64,000 bases of DNA from assembly GCA_026260175.1 (NCBI GenBank), contig JAKCWW010000399.1, forward strand, positions 138 through 64,137. Direction: 5' to 3'. The stretch comes from Reticulitermes lucifugus (taxonomy: Eukaryota; Arthropoda; Insecta; Blattodea; Rhinotermitidae). The notes beneath the pieces were generated by a model that was not told the DNA's origin, ran no database searches, and saw nothing but the letters and a program-made list of their open reading frames with translations. Made by a program: the position numbers and the translations under genes. Shown piece by piece: positions 10,600 through 20,052 of the stretch; position 1 is the stretch's first letter, and each line of letters starts with the position of its first letter.

Positions 10600-11106
10600 A
10601 AGGGTTGGGAGATAGGCTTCTAGTGGATTCCGAGCCACTGTGGGATACCCGGCAATGACATGGTCGACACCCTAGCCAAGAAGCATTAAATTTACCATCT
10701 CTTGAAGAGCCGAACACCTACCAACAGACAGTTACAGAAATTACAAGAAATAGTGCGCTTCTGGTGTTAGATGTCCATAAACAATCGAACGGCAAAGCCT
10801 GGGAGACAATACTGAAGAACAAAATTCCATCCACTGTACCTAGAAGTGTCTTCGCTGCCAATTTTCGCCTCATCACTGAACATGACTACATACAGCGACA
10901 CCTGAACAGGATTGGAATAAAGGATTCTCCGATGTATGCACTGTGCGACAACGGAGAACAATTGGACCTCGGCCACACCCAAAAAGTCAGAGTTTGACAG
11001 ATAACATGGACAGCGCCAACAACCGGGATAAATGGTGGAATATATCAGAATTATATTGGACTGAAAGAAAGAAAATGGGAGACATCCCTCTAACTGGCGT
11101 AGGATA
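10600..11106 (+). mobile_element. LINE relic with RNase H end
   Basis: From 10624 the frame reads WIPSHCGIPGNDMVDTLAKK, the C-terminal active-site region of an RNase H domain. The conserved His and the late Asp (D of VDTLA) are visible. The codon before it is a stop (TAG at 10621), probably from CAG. After TAA at 10687 the sequence continues in another frame: ITRNSALLVLDVHKQSNGKA, then TVPRSVFAANFRLITEHDYI and RHLNRIGIKD. It ends in a zinc-knuckle remnant (LCDNGEQLDLGH) whose first Cys has become Tyr and whose last Cys is lost. A final frame, 11006-11106, encodes DKWWNISELYW. RNase H ends are typical of I/Jockey/R1-like LINEs. It is 5' truncated and dead. Confidence 0.8.
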
Positions 11107-11690
11107 AATAAAACCCATCGCTCAGCGGTAAAGTAAGAGCAGATATGCGTAAGTTCACTCTGTAATGTAATAGGAAAAAGTAAGACTAAAATATTAAAAT
11201 AAATATGGGGCGTAGCGACAGACACTACATTTATTGCTGGGGATAGAACAAAATGTTCTGCTCTGAAGGTTCCCAGGCAATGTCCGCTCGTCGTGGTGAA
11301 GATAAGCTGGGGCAAGTTAGAGCGTTGGTAAGCGAAGAAGGTAAAGTGATGGGAAGTCGAATATTTGAATATGCCGCAGAGGAAGTAAGTTGAGCATTTT
11401 CGATGAATTTTATATTTGGAGCGCTATATTGTGACGAAATATTGGTCGAGGGGGGGGGTCTGCGTGAGAGGCCTGCAGTTCTACGTGGATAGCAGGCGAA
11501 GCTGATATGAATAATGTATGAAACGTAAGGTCATATCTTACAGAGAAAACAGCATATCTGTTACGACATTATTTCTTCCTGTAATGTTCGGGACAGTTAT
11601 CGTTTTGTATTCTTTGAACCGTGTGAAATTAACAAACGCTGTCGTACTTGGCTTCGGACATCCCATTTTGTATGCACTATAAGAGGTAGG
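11107..11690. other. No gene recognised; G run
   Basis: Contains a run of nine G near 11450 and otherwise no recognised element. The 182-codon minus frame starting at 11315 mostly reads the LINE backwards and is a shadow. Confidence 0.45.
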
Positions 11691-12192
11691 TAAAATGGCA
11701 TGTCAGCCCAACACAACCTGTTTTTTATTCTGATTTCACCGTGCATTCTTGACGTGAATATCACTTACACCAACGAAATACACTTGTTTATTAAAAAAGA
11801 ACACTAAATAGTTCCTAAAATGTTAGTTAAAACCCCTACGTATGTTTCGACCTATCGATAGGTCGAAACATACGTAGGGGTTTTAACTAACATTTTAGGA
11901 ACTATTTAGTGTTCTTTTTAATAAACAAGTGCATTTCGTTGGTGTAAGTGATATTCACAACCTGTTTTATTTGATGTAAGATGAAGAGTAACTTGGCTGC
12001 GTGTTGCGGCTTAAATTAGAAGCCGTTATCAGGCCAATTAACAATACGTATCCTGTATAGAGGATCTTTTCCTCTGCATATTTTAATTGGCCTGATGGTG
12101 TCTAATTTAAGCCGAAACATGTAGCCAAGTTAAAGTTATTCTTTAGCTTACAATAATACTAGGAGTTGTGTTAGACTGATATGCCATTTTAT
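11691..12192. mobile_element. Older foldback FB-2, interrupted by FB-1
   Basis: The left arm begins TAAAATGGCATGTCAGCC at 11691. It is broken at 11724 by FB-1, resumes at 11969 with ATTTGATGTAAGATGAAGAG and continues through TAACTTGGCTGCGTGTTGCG to 12032. The right arm, 12084-12192, is its diverged reverse complement, ending AGACTGATATGCCATTTTA. Removing FB-1 restores arms of roughly 100 bp each. Each arm carries a hammerhead-like core: CTGATGG..GAAAC at 12092-12118 (plus), and CTGATAA..GCAAC at 12003-12032 (minus), where GAAAC has become GCAAC. Stem II is GGCTT..AAGCC, with one mismatch in the plus copy. No frame codes for a protein. Confidence 0.75.
11725..11955. mobile_element. Foldback FB-1, near-perfect palindrome with 13-bp TSD
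   Basis: Arms of ~102 bp, mirrored about 11856/11857, are almost identical: only one or two differences over 11754-11958. The centre is GACCTATCGATAGGTC. Immediately outside it both strands read GAAACATACGTAGGGG, the second box of the family hammerhead, while the CTGANGA box is lost at the centre. CACAACCTGTTTT occurs at 11712-11724 and again at 11956-11968, a 13-bp direct repeat that looks like a target-site duplication. The target was the left arm of FB-2. High arm identity implies recent formation, or continuing conversion between the arms. Confidence 0.8.
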
Positions 12193-12196
12193 CCAG

Positions 12197-12354
12197 CAGT
12201 GCACAAACCCAGGCGCCAGGTCTCCATGGTGACTAAATTTGACGTAGTGACGCCTAATATTTGCGGATCCTCAGCATGAACCTTGCTTCATGTCACCCTT
12301 GTGGCGCTTAGAATTTTGAGGTGACTTCTAGATTTTTAGAAAATTTATGCACGC
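12197..12354. mobile_element. MITE-M copy 1
   Basis: Begins AGTGCACAAACCCAGGCGCC and ends GAAAATTTATGCACGCC. The short terminal inverted repeat (GTGCACAAA / TTTRTGCAC) is shared with copies at 15641 and 40238. The interior has no coding frame. It abuts the right end of FB-2. Superfamily unknown. Confidence 0.6.
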
Positions 12355-12854
12355 CAGATTTTATCTATCTCCTAAACTACTGGCTTTCCCCGGACAAAAT
12401 GTTGAGTTTGTTATTGTTAAACCGGTTGATATGTATGAATACCACTGTCCGTTAAAGAGTTAACAAGGTAATGATTGTAGCTTTGTGGCGCAAACGCACA
12501 TGCTTCGTAAGGTGTTACTGCCACATTACAAAGCTAAATGTCATATACAATAGTAGGCCCGTTGTTACTGTCTACGAGTCTGTAATCTTCTACAACACAG
12601 TGGTTACTGTATGTACAGCTTACTGGAACTTTCGGGCACTGCATTTCGTACGTACTGTGGAGGCCTATTTATGCGTCTCATAATTATGTTTCTCAGAATA
12701 AATGGCGTTTAGTTCCGTAAAGAGCATTAACTGGTTTTCTTCGTAATAGCAACACGGTTTGTTTTCTTTGGAGTAGGAACTTAATATTTAAATTATTGGA
12801 AGCGTTGCTGTATTAAGTTCAGTTCTAAGCCATACACTGGAGGATGTTGAAAGT
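12355..12854. other. No gene recognised
   Basis: One 70-codon plus frame (12471-12683) without recognised domains. Confidence 0.45.
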
Positions 12855-13150
12855 AATCTATGTATCTGTCTTATTGCTTGTCTTGCCACCTGCTTAACTT
12901 TATGAAAATTAGTCTTTCTTGGATAGCTAGTCAAGTAATGCCACGCCTCTTACGGTACCCTTAGGTCCATTACCAGCTCTTATAGCCAGATTACTGTAGT
13001 TCACACACTCGAGTCCTATTTCTTTAAGATCAGTTTTAATGTTATCTCTCACATACGTCTAATTCTCCAAAGTTATCTCTTCCTTTCAGGTTTCCAATTA
13101 AAATGTTTTTGCATTTCTCATCCTTCCCAAACTTTCTACATTCTCCGAAC
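12855..13150 (-). mobile_element. LINE 3'-end relic
   Basis: Reading the minus strand across frame breaks gives KNILIGNLKGR, then DNIKTDLKEIGLECVNYSNL followed by A. This corresponds to the family words VLVGKPEGKR and DNIKMDLREVG..WINLA seen at 6925-7490. The relic is degenerate, with stops and frameshifts, and only the last ~90 codons can be followed. Confidence 0.55.
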
Positions 13151-14175
13151 ATCTCTTCTTTCATTTGATAGTTTTAATGTTTGGTGAAAGGTACAAATTA
13201 CAAATGTCCCCATGATGCAGTTTTGTTAAAACTATATTTACTTGTAAAAATCGACAGGTTTCTGTAAATTCCTAACCCCACAGGTAATTTATCTCAAATA
13301 TTAAAGCTACTGAAGAGCTACTCACATCAGAATAAACTGGAGGCCATTGAACCTACAATTACGTGATATGTATCAGACAAACTCTCAAGTTATGCTGTCT
13401 TACTTAACTACATACATGAGACTTCTTCTAACAATTGATGCATGTCACATCACCGTAGGCTCCATGGTTACTTCATTATAAACACGTGAAAGTGTTACGT
13501 TCTCTTTGAGTTGCGGTGTATGTATATATTATATCGTTTGCTAAGTTACGGTTGTGTGAAGTTTTGAAGTTGTATGGTTAATTCGAATACATGTTCGCAC
13601 ATTATTTATGTACTAATGAAGCATGTTGAATATCTGGACAATAAATGTATAGGCCTGGTGGGGAAAAAAGACTTATGTTTTATGTGCGTGTGTTAATGCA
13701 GTAATGGCGTGTGGTGTATAAACATGACCATCATATACAAATGAAATTAAAAGAAACGTTTTATGTGTATGAGTGGTGGCACACTATGTCAGAGTCAATG
13801 TTCAGTGAAAGTAAATTCAGAAGTTTTCAGTTTATTTGTTCCTAGTGTTGGGTGTAAGTTCGTTTTTGTTTCTTCAAATGTTGCTGCTTGTTGGTCGGCC
13901 TGTTCACACGTTATGTTAGTAGACAAATAAATTACTCTGTCTATCCTTTGAACTGGTAACTTTCTGTCCTAAAATTTATACACTTGTTAATGTTATTCTG
14001 TCCATTTAAATTCTGTTTTCATCAAGGAACTGCGATCTTGCTCTGGTCTGCAGTTTGTCATGTCTTTGGTGATGGAAACACTTAGTAAACATGACAATAC
14101 CTGTGTACATAATGAAGCTATAGAATAGAAACCTCTTTCTGTATACAACAAGATTGCTTTTGTCGGTATGATGTG
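13151..14175. other. No gene recognised
   Basis: AT-rich; nothing coding or repeated was recognised between the LINE tail and the foldback at 14194. Confidence 0.45.
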
Positions 14176-14193
14176 TAAACACCGCTGCGAATA

Positions 14194-14402
14194 TGCGTGA
14201 TTTCAGGCTTCCGCCGCGGTGTAAATGAGATCTTCGCTCTTCTGGGATGTTACGCAGCGTAGATTGGTAGTCAGTTACCGACGTTTCGGGACAAACTATC
14301 AGTCCCATCTTGAAGGGTCCAATGGGACCGATTGGTTGTCCCGAAATGTCGGTAACTAACTGCCAATTTACGCTGCGTAACACCCAAAAAGAGCGAAGAT
14401 TT
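14194..14402. mobile_element. Foldback FB-3 with 14-bp TSD
   Basis: CACCGCTGCGAATA occurs at 14180-14193 and again at 14403-14416, an exact 14-bp duplication enclosing a 209-bp unit. The arms (GATCTTCGCTCTT..TTACGCAGCGTA..CAGTTACCGACGTTTCGGGAC on the left) are inverted copies with about ten differences per 85 bp. Both arms carry a hammerhead-like core with stem GGGAC..GTCCC, followed by GAAAC on the minus strand (14283-14287) or GAAAT on the plus strand (14343-14347). The CTGANGA box is damaged in both (CTTCAAGA; TTGAAGG). No protein is encoded. Confidence 0.8.
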
Positions 14403-14439
14403 CACCGCTGCGAATAATTTGATAGCAGAGCGAGAAGAA

Positions 14440-14660
14440 GAAAATAACGAAGGGAGTTGATCCCCAGACATGAGAAGATGAAAGAAGACAGGACTGAGAG
14501 GCGAGAGGGGATGAACAGGAATACTTCGGCTCAGGATAAGAAGCAGTGGCGGGCTGTTGTGAACATGGTAATGAACCTTTGGCTCCCGTCGTTAAATTTA
14601 CTAATTCAAATAAGCGATGCCTTACTAAATGGATTGCATAACATTACGTGAGGCGAACCC
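14440..14660 (+). mobile_element. LINE 3'-end relic
   Basis: The frame at 14457-14651 contains SAQDKKQWRAVVNMVMNLWL followed by P, matching the family C-terminus LAQDRDQWRALVNTVMNLRVP. It is preceded by ~20 codons that no longer match and followed by 3' UTR. It starts just right of foldback FB-3. 5' truncated and non-functional. Confidence 0.7.
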
Positions 14661-15315
14661 GACAAAAACATGTTACTGTCCTTGAGATATTTATCTGTAC
14701 TGTAATAACTGAAGGTTTCACAAAGAACGAACGAACGAAAATAAGCTGAAATGCATTTTTATGCGGCCTTTAGTCGCTCGTGTAATTCTGTGTTTGGCCC
14801 TGTGATCTGGAAGTTCCCATGGCTTTCACACAAGCTGCCAACATATTCACACGTTTAAATGTAGGCCTTCGTGTCATGGCCTGTACTTACAGTAAGTTGT
14901 ATAATTTTGTCTCTCTCTTGCCATTTTCATGCCCCCTGCTTCTTCTTTTGTGAAACACTTGATTTGTATGTATAGTTAAATGTGTACGAATATAAAGATT
15001 TGTTTCGTTTGTATAGTCATAATACGTGAGTACGTAATGCAAATCGTATTGTTTGTTTCAGGTAAGATGTCTCACAAATGTAACTCAAATGAAGCAATGA
15101 TGAGATTGGTAAGTAGTGATATTTGACGTGGTTTCTCACACGATCATAAAGGGACTTTTAAATGACACGTCTTAATTTCTGTCACTGGAGCATGACTCCT
15201 GGAGGCTCAGTAATTTCGTTACGTCCGAAATAATTTGTGACATGTGTATGAAGCTCTGAGAACAGATTTCTTCATAGGCGTATAGCATATACAGTTTTTT
15301 CCGAAAGTTTTACCG
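14661..15315. other. No gene recognised
   Basis: No open frame above 60 codons; no repeat relation noted. Confidence 0.45.
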
Positions 15316-15560
15316 CTTAGAGCCTACTCGTTACTTTATGTACCACAAGGTTTAACATTCAAAAATTCTACGCTGTGCCCCCCAGAGTGCATATACGTGT
15401 TTTGTGTAGATCTGGGAGCAAACAGCGAGTATGTCCCTATACAGCGTTAACTTCCTCTTCACTTAACCGATACGGGATGTGTTTAGTGTGCGTTTCAAAC
15501 GGGATCCCGAAATATAATCCAGGTTAATCTTAGTGTGTAAAGGGTTAATTAAAGACAGTC
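15316..15560. repeat. Dispersed repeat R, copy 1
   Basis: Shares blocks with copies near 26090 and 62190: GTGTTTTGTGTAGATCTGGG, AGCAAACAG, a CAGCGTTAAC block, ACCGATACGGGATGTGTTTA and AAATATAATCCAGGTTAA. About 210 bp can be aligned by eye. No coding frame and no clear terminal repeats; class unknown. Confidence 0.55.
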
Positions 15561-15640
15561 TAGTAAAAATTTCGGCTTGTCGTTGGCTGTAATTAACATA
15601 CCAGGGCTAAGGTTGTTTCACTTACGGACGCGTTACCGTA

Positions 15641-15737
15641 GAGGTGCACAAATCCCAGGCGTCAGGTCTCCTGGGCGGCTAAATTTTATATGTTGGCGCA
15701 TAGAATTTTTAGGTGGCTTAGAAAATTCGTGGACCCC
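15641..15737. mobile_element. MITE-M copy 2 (internally deleted)
   Basis: Begins GAGGTGCACAAATCCCAGGC and ends AGAAAATTCGTGGACCCC. It shares CAGGTCTCC and GGCTAAATTTTA with copy 1 but lacks the ~60-bp middle. The termini fit the family inverted repeat. Confidence 0.55.
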
Positions 15738-17320
15738 AGCTTTACCGGCAGGAAACAAGTCAATCTCCGCAGATAAGTGAAACAAAATGTAATACAGTAT
15801 TTTGAATTAAAAAGCAGTGTTTTGGTTTACCGGTTTGTAAGAAGTTTTGAATCATGGCACTATTTTTTTATCTACTTAACATGTGCGGACGAGTGACTTT
15901 CCGGTATCATAGTTACAAAAGTATCGACTTATTGAATAATACTCTATGCCTTATATATGGCTACTCAGATCTATTTAATTATGAATATACTTTTCCAGTC
16001 ATGTGATATTGATATGCATTTTCGCATCTCTTTGGAGCGCGTGCTAAATTCGCTGTGTCTTTCCGTCCATCATTGCGCATACAAAATATGAAAAACGCTG
16101 ACCGGTTGTACATAGTACTTAGTGCCGGAGAGTTTTACGAAAATATGTTTGGGCGAATCATTTTGGGTTAAAATCGGACAAAAAACAACGGTCACTTTAT
16201 TTGGATACGTAAGCTGCGTAATATGCATTTCTGCGCACATCTCCACCGTAACTGTCTTTATAGTTTATTGGAGCGGTAAACGTTTCGGACAAAAAGTTTT
16301 AAAGAAGACTGAAACACACATTTTGTACCTAGTAATTTTGTCATGAGTTTTTTTTTATTATTATTTTCGAGGTAATGAAAGGAACGGGGCGCATTGCGTA
16401 CATCTCCGAACTTCGCTTATTGAACATTTCAGCAGTGGTTCTGAACCCATTTATCACGCGAATACCAAAATACATTCTTTTTGCTTTCGACTGTCCTGAA
16501 AAGAGACCTACTTTATTTTTCTCTTCTTTCGCTCTCACTCTCTCTCTATATTTATATATCGTGTACGTACGTGTGTTGTGTAATTTTTTGTAGTGTGTTG
16601 AATAACAAACGTGAGACCGTAATATTGATTGTTCAGTTATCAGTTCCGACTTCTTGCCGATGAGTACCCGCCAACCGTGAATATTTGCATATGAATGTAC
16701 TGTTTGTTGACAGTAAGGGCAGAGTTCGTCCTTGTCTTGTTTATTTACCATAGTCTGCATGTGTTCAGCTCTGGTGTGCTTGTTATGTAAGAACAACCCC
16801 ATTTTTCAGTGTTTTGCTTAAAATCATCAGTTCTACGCGATGTAAAAAGATCTTCGGAAGTCGTTATTCACGAATTGCAGATCAACGCGAGGCATTAAGG
16901 AACAGAGCGTACACACCAGAACTGTTGCGCTGTGCGTGTATTTTGCAACTCATAAATTCACAGTATTCTGAAGAACAAGAATTTAAACTAAACTGTCCGC
17001 CTGTAAAATCTACTTTAATTCGGTTATTTGAGGCCTGAAGTTTATTTTTGTAATATTTAAAATGCAGCTCCTCTCATAAAAGAGCATTGTGTCTCAACTA
17101 CGATGACCAGCAGGTAAATGCTGTTTGGGAAAACCGTTTATTCAGAGAATCGCACGAAACACGTAAATGTCTTTGTAGTTTCAGTGGGTGGTGTATGTGT
17201 TTGTGTAGTAATCGCTGTGTTTTTTAAGGGTTGGTACGCGTTCTTTGCCTGTGACATAACCTTTCATTCAAATGGAGCGTATTTTTTATCACTCGTCCTT
17301 AAATTAATCGAGTGTCCTGT
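15738..17320. other. No gene recognised
   Basis: The 153-codon minus frame (16341-16802) is the longest here. It has a low-complexity, basic C-terminal half and a chance-looking CPYC motif but no recognised domain. I do not call it a gene. Confidence 0.45.
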
Positions 17321-17321
17321 G

Positions 17322-17460
17322 GTTCGGTAACTTAGCATAGTGACTGAGGTATGTGCTGGAAGGCCAGGGTTCGAATCGCGGCAGGAGCAGTGATTTTTCT
17401 CTTCGACTGCATGTCCACATCGACTCCAGGCTCCACCTACTGCCCTGTCCAAGGACAGTT
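17322..17460 (+). repeat. SINE-A-related head
   Basis: A B box (GGGTTCGAATCGCGGC, near 17369) is preceded by TAGTGACTGAGG and followed by CAGGAGCAGTGATTTTTC. The same order occurs in SINE-A copy 2 at 33690-33755. The body after about 17400 diverges, so this may be a sister subfamily. Confidence 0.55.
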
Positions 17461-18845
17461 TCGTAAGCTGTTAATGTCCAAATCGTGAAAATTGCAACTT
17501 ACCTTCACGCAGTAACTCGGTGTTTGTCACACGGGCACCAATTCACGTAAGGTAACAAATACAACTCACAAAACGATACCCATACCAGTATCACTCACCT
17601 CCACGTAGTGACGGGTGATAGAACACGCAATGCTTTTCTTCCACGCACCGGGTCGGACAACTTCTAATTTGTCAAGCACACGTTTCTGGTGCTTTATTGT
17701 CGCGTGATCGTGTCTGTTTCAGTCGTATATTCGAGCTTACTTCGTATTTTTACTTAAGCCAAAACAAAATACGGAGTACTGAGGTTCATTAAATTTGACG
17801 GCAGTGTGGTTGTGCAAGCAAAGTGAATGGCGTTCGGATCGGTCACATTCCTTCTTTTCGTTTCTTCATAAATGTGGGCGAGGATAGTAGACTCGGCTGA
17901 CAGGAGCGTTATCTGTAATTGAATCACTTTGAACTGAAATTTCCAGTTGGCTCATTGAAGCGTTGAAATTCGATCATGAAGCGTCTTGACCGGTTTACAC
18001 ATAGTTTTTCCTTGTTCTGCCGGTAATGGTACAGTTATAATTGCCATTCATTAGCAGATGTAACATTACATACTGTGTTCACGTTCAGAGTGTAAGGTGT
18101 GGTTGGTATCAACTCCTCAGTTCAGTGCCTTATGATTTGAACTGAGAATATTAGCTCATCGGTAGTGGTTACTATTTGTTTTCTATAGGTAGCTGTCAGC
18201 ATCTTGGCTGATGCAGCATATAATCTAGCTTTGTTCCCCTTCCCTTTCGCTTCAGCGCTTGTGATTATTCAGATCTACTTCGTCACTGAAGATGACATTC
18301 TTATTTGATAGCTTTCCAAGTGTTTTTATATGATCGTTGGTGTTTATTTTCGGCTATATAAATTGCTTTGAAGCGATATATCTGACTCGTATACGTGAGT
18401 GAAAAACTTGTAACTGTGAAATTAAGCATTTTGTATGCAAACTGGCTCTGTTGCTTTAGAAAGTGATGCGAGGTGTGGCAATTAATTAAGGGATCTAGTT
18501 TGGTGACAGTACTTTGTTAAAGAAATTATTGTATCTGCATATTATTGCCTTCAAAGTAATTTACATCGGAAGTCACACACCGCTCTATACGTGCCTCCCA
18601 GGCTACGCAGCTTCCCGTGCGTGTATTCATCGTATGAGAGTGCTTTATGTTACTCTGTCGCCTTTTCCCTTCATCTCACGTAACAAATCGAAGGTTTCTG
18701 TGGCATTTCTCTTCGTTTGCACAAGAAATTTGATGTTTGCTTGTTGACTAGTTTTTTTGATCAAACATGATCGCAGCAAATTTAAAAATACGCTTAAAGA
18801 AATTATTACTCGACACTACTTCAACGTATCGGAGCGTGATTTGAC
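17461..18845. other. No gene recognised
   Basis: Frames of up to 77 codons (18514-18747) without domain signals. Nothing repeated was noticed. Confidence 0.45.
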
Positions 18846-18847
18846 AC

Positions 18848-18940
18848 GCGATTGGGGGATAGTTCAGCGGTAACTACCATATATCTAGTTTTGTGATCAA
18901 CGATCAAGGTTAGGAGCTGCGCGCAGAATCTCATTATTTG
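18848..18940 (+). repeat. tRNA-like SINE head (weak)
   Basis: GATAGTTCAGCGGTAA (from 18856) resembles an A box, and GATCAAGGTTAGGAGC downstream is a poor B box. Only the first promoter element is convincing. Confidence 0.3.
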
Positions 18941-19110
18941 CTTGCCACACTTGGTATTAAACTCCGGATGGAATTTCAAAATCACAGTGAGCTTGGAGTG
19001 AAAAATGCTACGCATTGTCCAAACCGTGCTAGGAGGGACCATCCGAATTGACGGTCTGGTTCCGGTTCCGTGAAGTGGTTGGCATAGCGAGAAGGGACTG
19101 CTGTTTCATG

Positions 19111-19187
19111 GTTGGCCTACAATGTAGCGTATGCCCTACACGCACAACGTGTAGGGCCAACATAGTAGTGCGTGTAGGGCATACGCT
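19111..19187. repeat. Two interlocked inverted repeats (A-B-A'-B')
   Basis: AGCGTATGCCCTACACGCAC at 19126-19145 is exactly inverted at 19168-19187. GTTGGCCTACA, starting at 19111, is inverted as TGTAGGGCCAAC within 19150-19162, with one extra base. The order A, B, A', B' would allow a pseudoknot in RNA but not two independent hairpins. No coding role seen. Confidence 0.6.
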
Positions 19188-19254
19188 AATTCGGAACATC
19201 GATGTGATATGATTCTTCATAGTTTAAGCAAGATCTGAGGTGTTCACAGAGTCT

Positions 19255-19375
19255 TCTGAGGTACGACACCCTGTACTCCGATAGGTGGGTGTCAACGTTT
19301 CGGATGAACATACTGTCTGTATAATCAGGCTTTTCTTGAAACGTTGGTACCCACCTACCAGACCACACAATGTCA
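19255..19375. mobile_element. Foldback FB-6
   Basis: ATAGGTGGGTGTCAACGTTT (from 19281) is answered by GAAACGTTGGTACCCACCTA (19338-19357). More distant similarity between the arms extends outward. On the minus strand CTGATTA (19322-19328) precedes GAAACGTTG (GAAAC at 19297-19301), a hammerhead-like arrangement with a poor first box and no clear stem II. No target duplication was found. Confidence 0.5.
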
Positions 19376-19619
19376 TATTCTAGGTCACATTGTGTATTAA
19401 GCTTTTTATCTGCATCACCCGCAGTCATGATGGTCAGCACCCTGGGTGATGGCGTTCTCGTGCCTATCCTTGCCTGCCACATCGGGTGTTCGTGGGCAGT
19501 GACTGCATCACCGCGCCGTTATGAGCATTGCCGGTCATGTGTTCTCGGCACATTTTCGGATTCTGAAGACCGTTACCTTGTAATAACTGAAAAAAGTAAT
19601 GTTATTTAGAATCACCTTG

Positions 19620-19745
19620 CATAACTAATTCCATGGAACAGAGTCCTTCTTGAGAAGCTAATAGGTGCGCATGTAGTTAAGAAATTCCCTGAGTTGTATG
19701 GAACCCGAAGGTTCGTTTGCCTTGTTCACAAGAGCTCCTTGTATT
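19620..19745 (-). mobile_element. LINE 3' UTR relic
   Basis: The minus strand reads GAGCTCTTGTGAACAAGGC, then CGAACCTTCGGGTTCCATAC, and later CTTCTCAAGAAGGACTCTG and CCATGGAATTAG. These match the terminal codons (RALVN..) and 3' UTR of the LINE at 6925-7050. Only ~125 bp remain. Confidence 0.65.
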
Positions 19746-19834
19746 TAATTAAAATTTGCAATTTTCGTTTGAAACATTTCGTGGAATGGTGTTTTTTTTT
19801 CATGTCGCAACAGCCCCTAGTGGTCCAGGGCCTC

Positions 19835-20052
19835 CTCGTTATCGAGGCTTCACGATCACACTCAGACACATCACACTCGGTAGGACTACTCTGGACGAGT
19901 AATCAGCCCGACGCAGAGACCTCTACCTGACAACACACAATACTCACAAGAGACACACATCCATGCTCCCGGTGGGATTCGAACTTACAATCCCAGCAAG
20001 CGAGCGGCCGCAGACCCACGCCTTAGACCGCGCGGCCACTGGGATCGGCAAG
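19835..20052 (-). repeat. SINE-C copy 1
   Basis: The minus strand starts with CCAGTGGCCGCGCGGTCTAA (A-box region) and continues to AAGTTCGAATCCCACCGGGA (B box). The body GTAGGTCTCTGCGTCGGGC..CCAGAGTAGTCCTACC follows. A second copy at 27102-27285 is clearly similar. The head resembles a tRNA with a long variable region (Leu/Ser type), but the acceptor stem is not maintained, so it is a SINE and not a tRNA gene. Confidence 0.75.

Noticed and set aside
10767-11315. 182-codon minus-strand frame
   Set aside because: It reads the plus-strand RNase H LINE backwards; the plus strand carries the recognisable protein words.
16341-16802. 153-codon minus-strand frame with CPYC
   Set aside because: Only one isolated CxxC, a low-complexity basic tail and no family resemblance.
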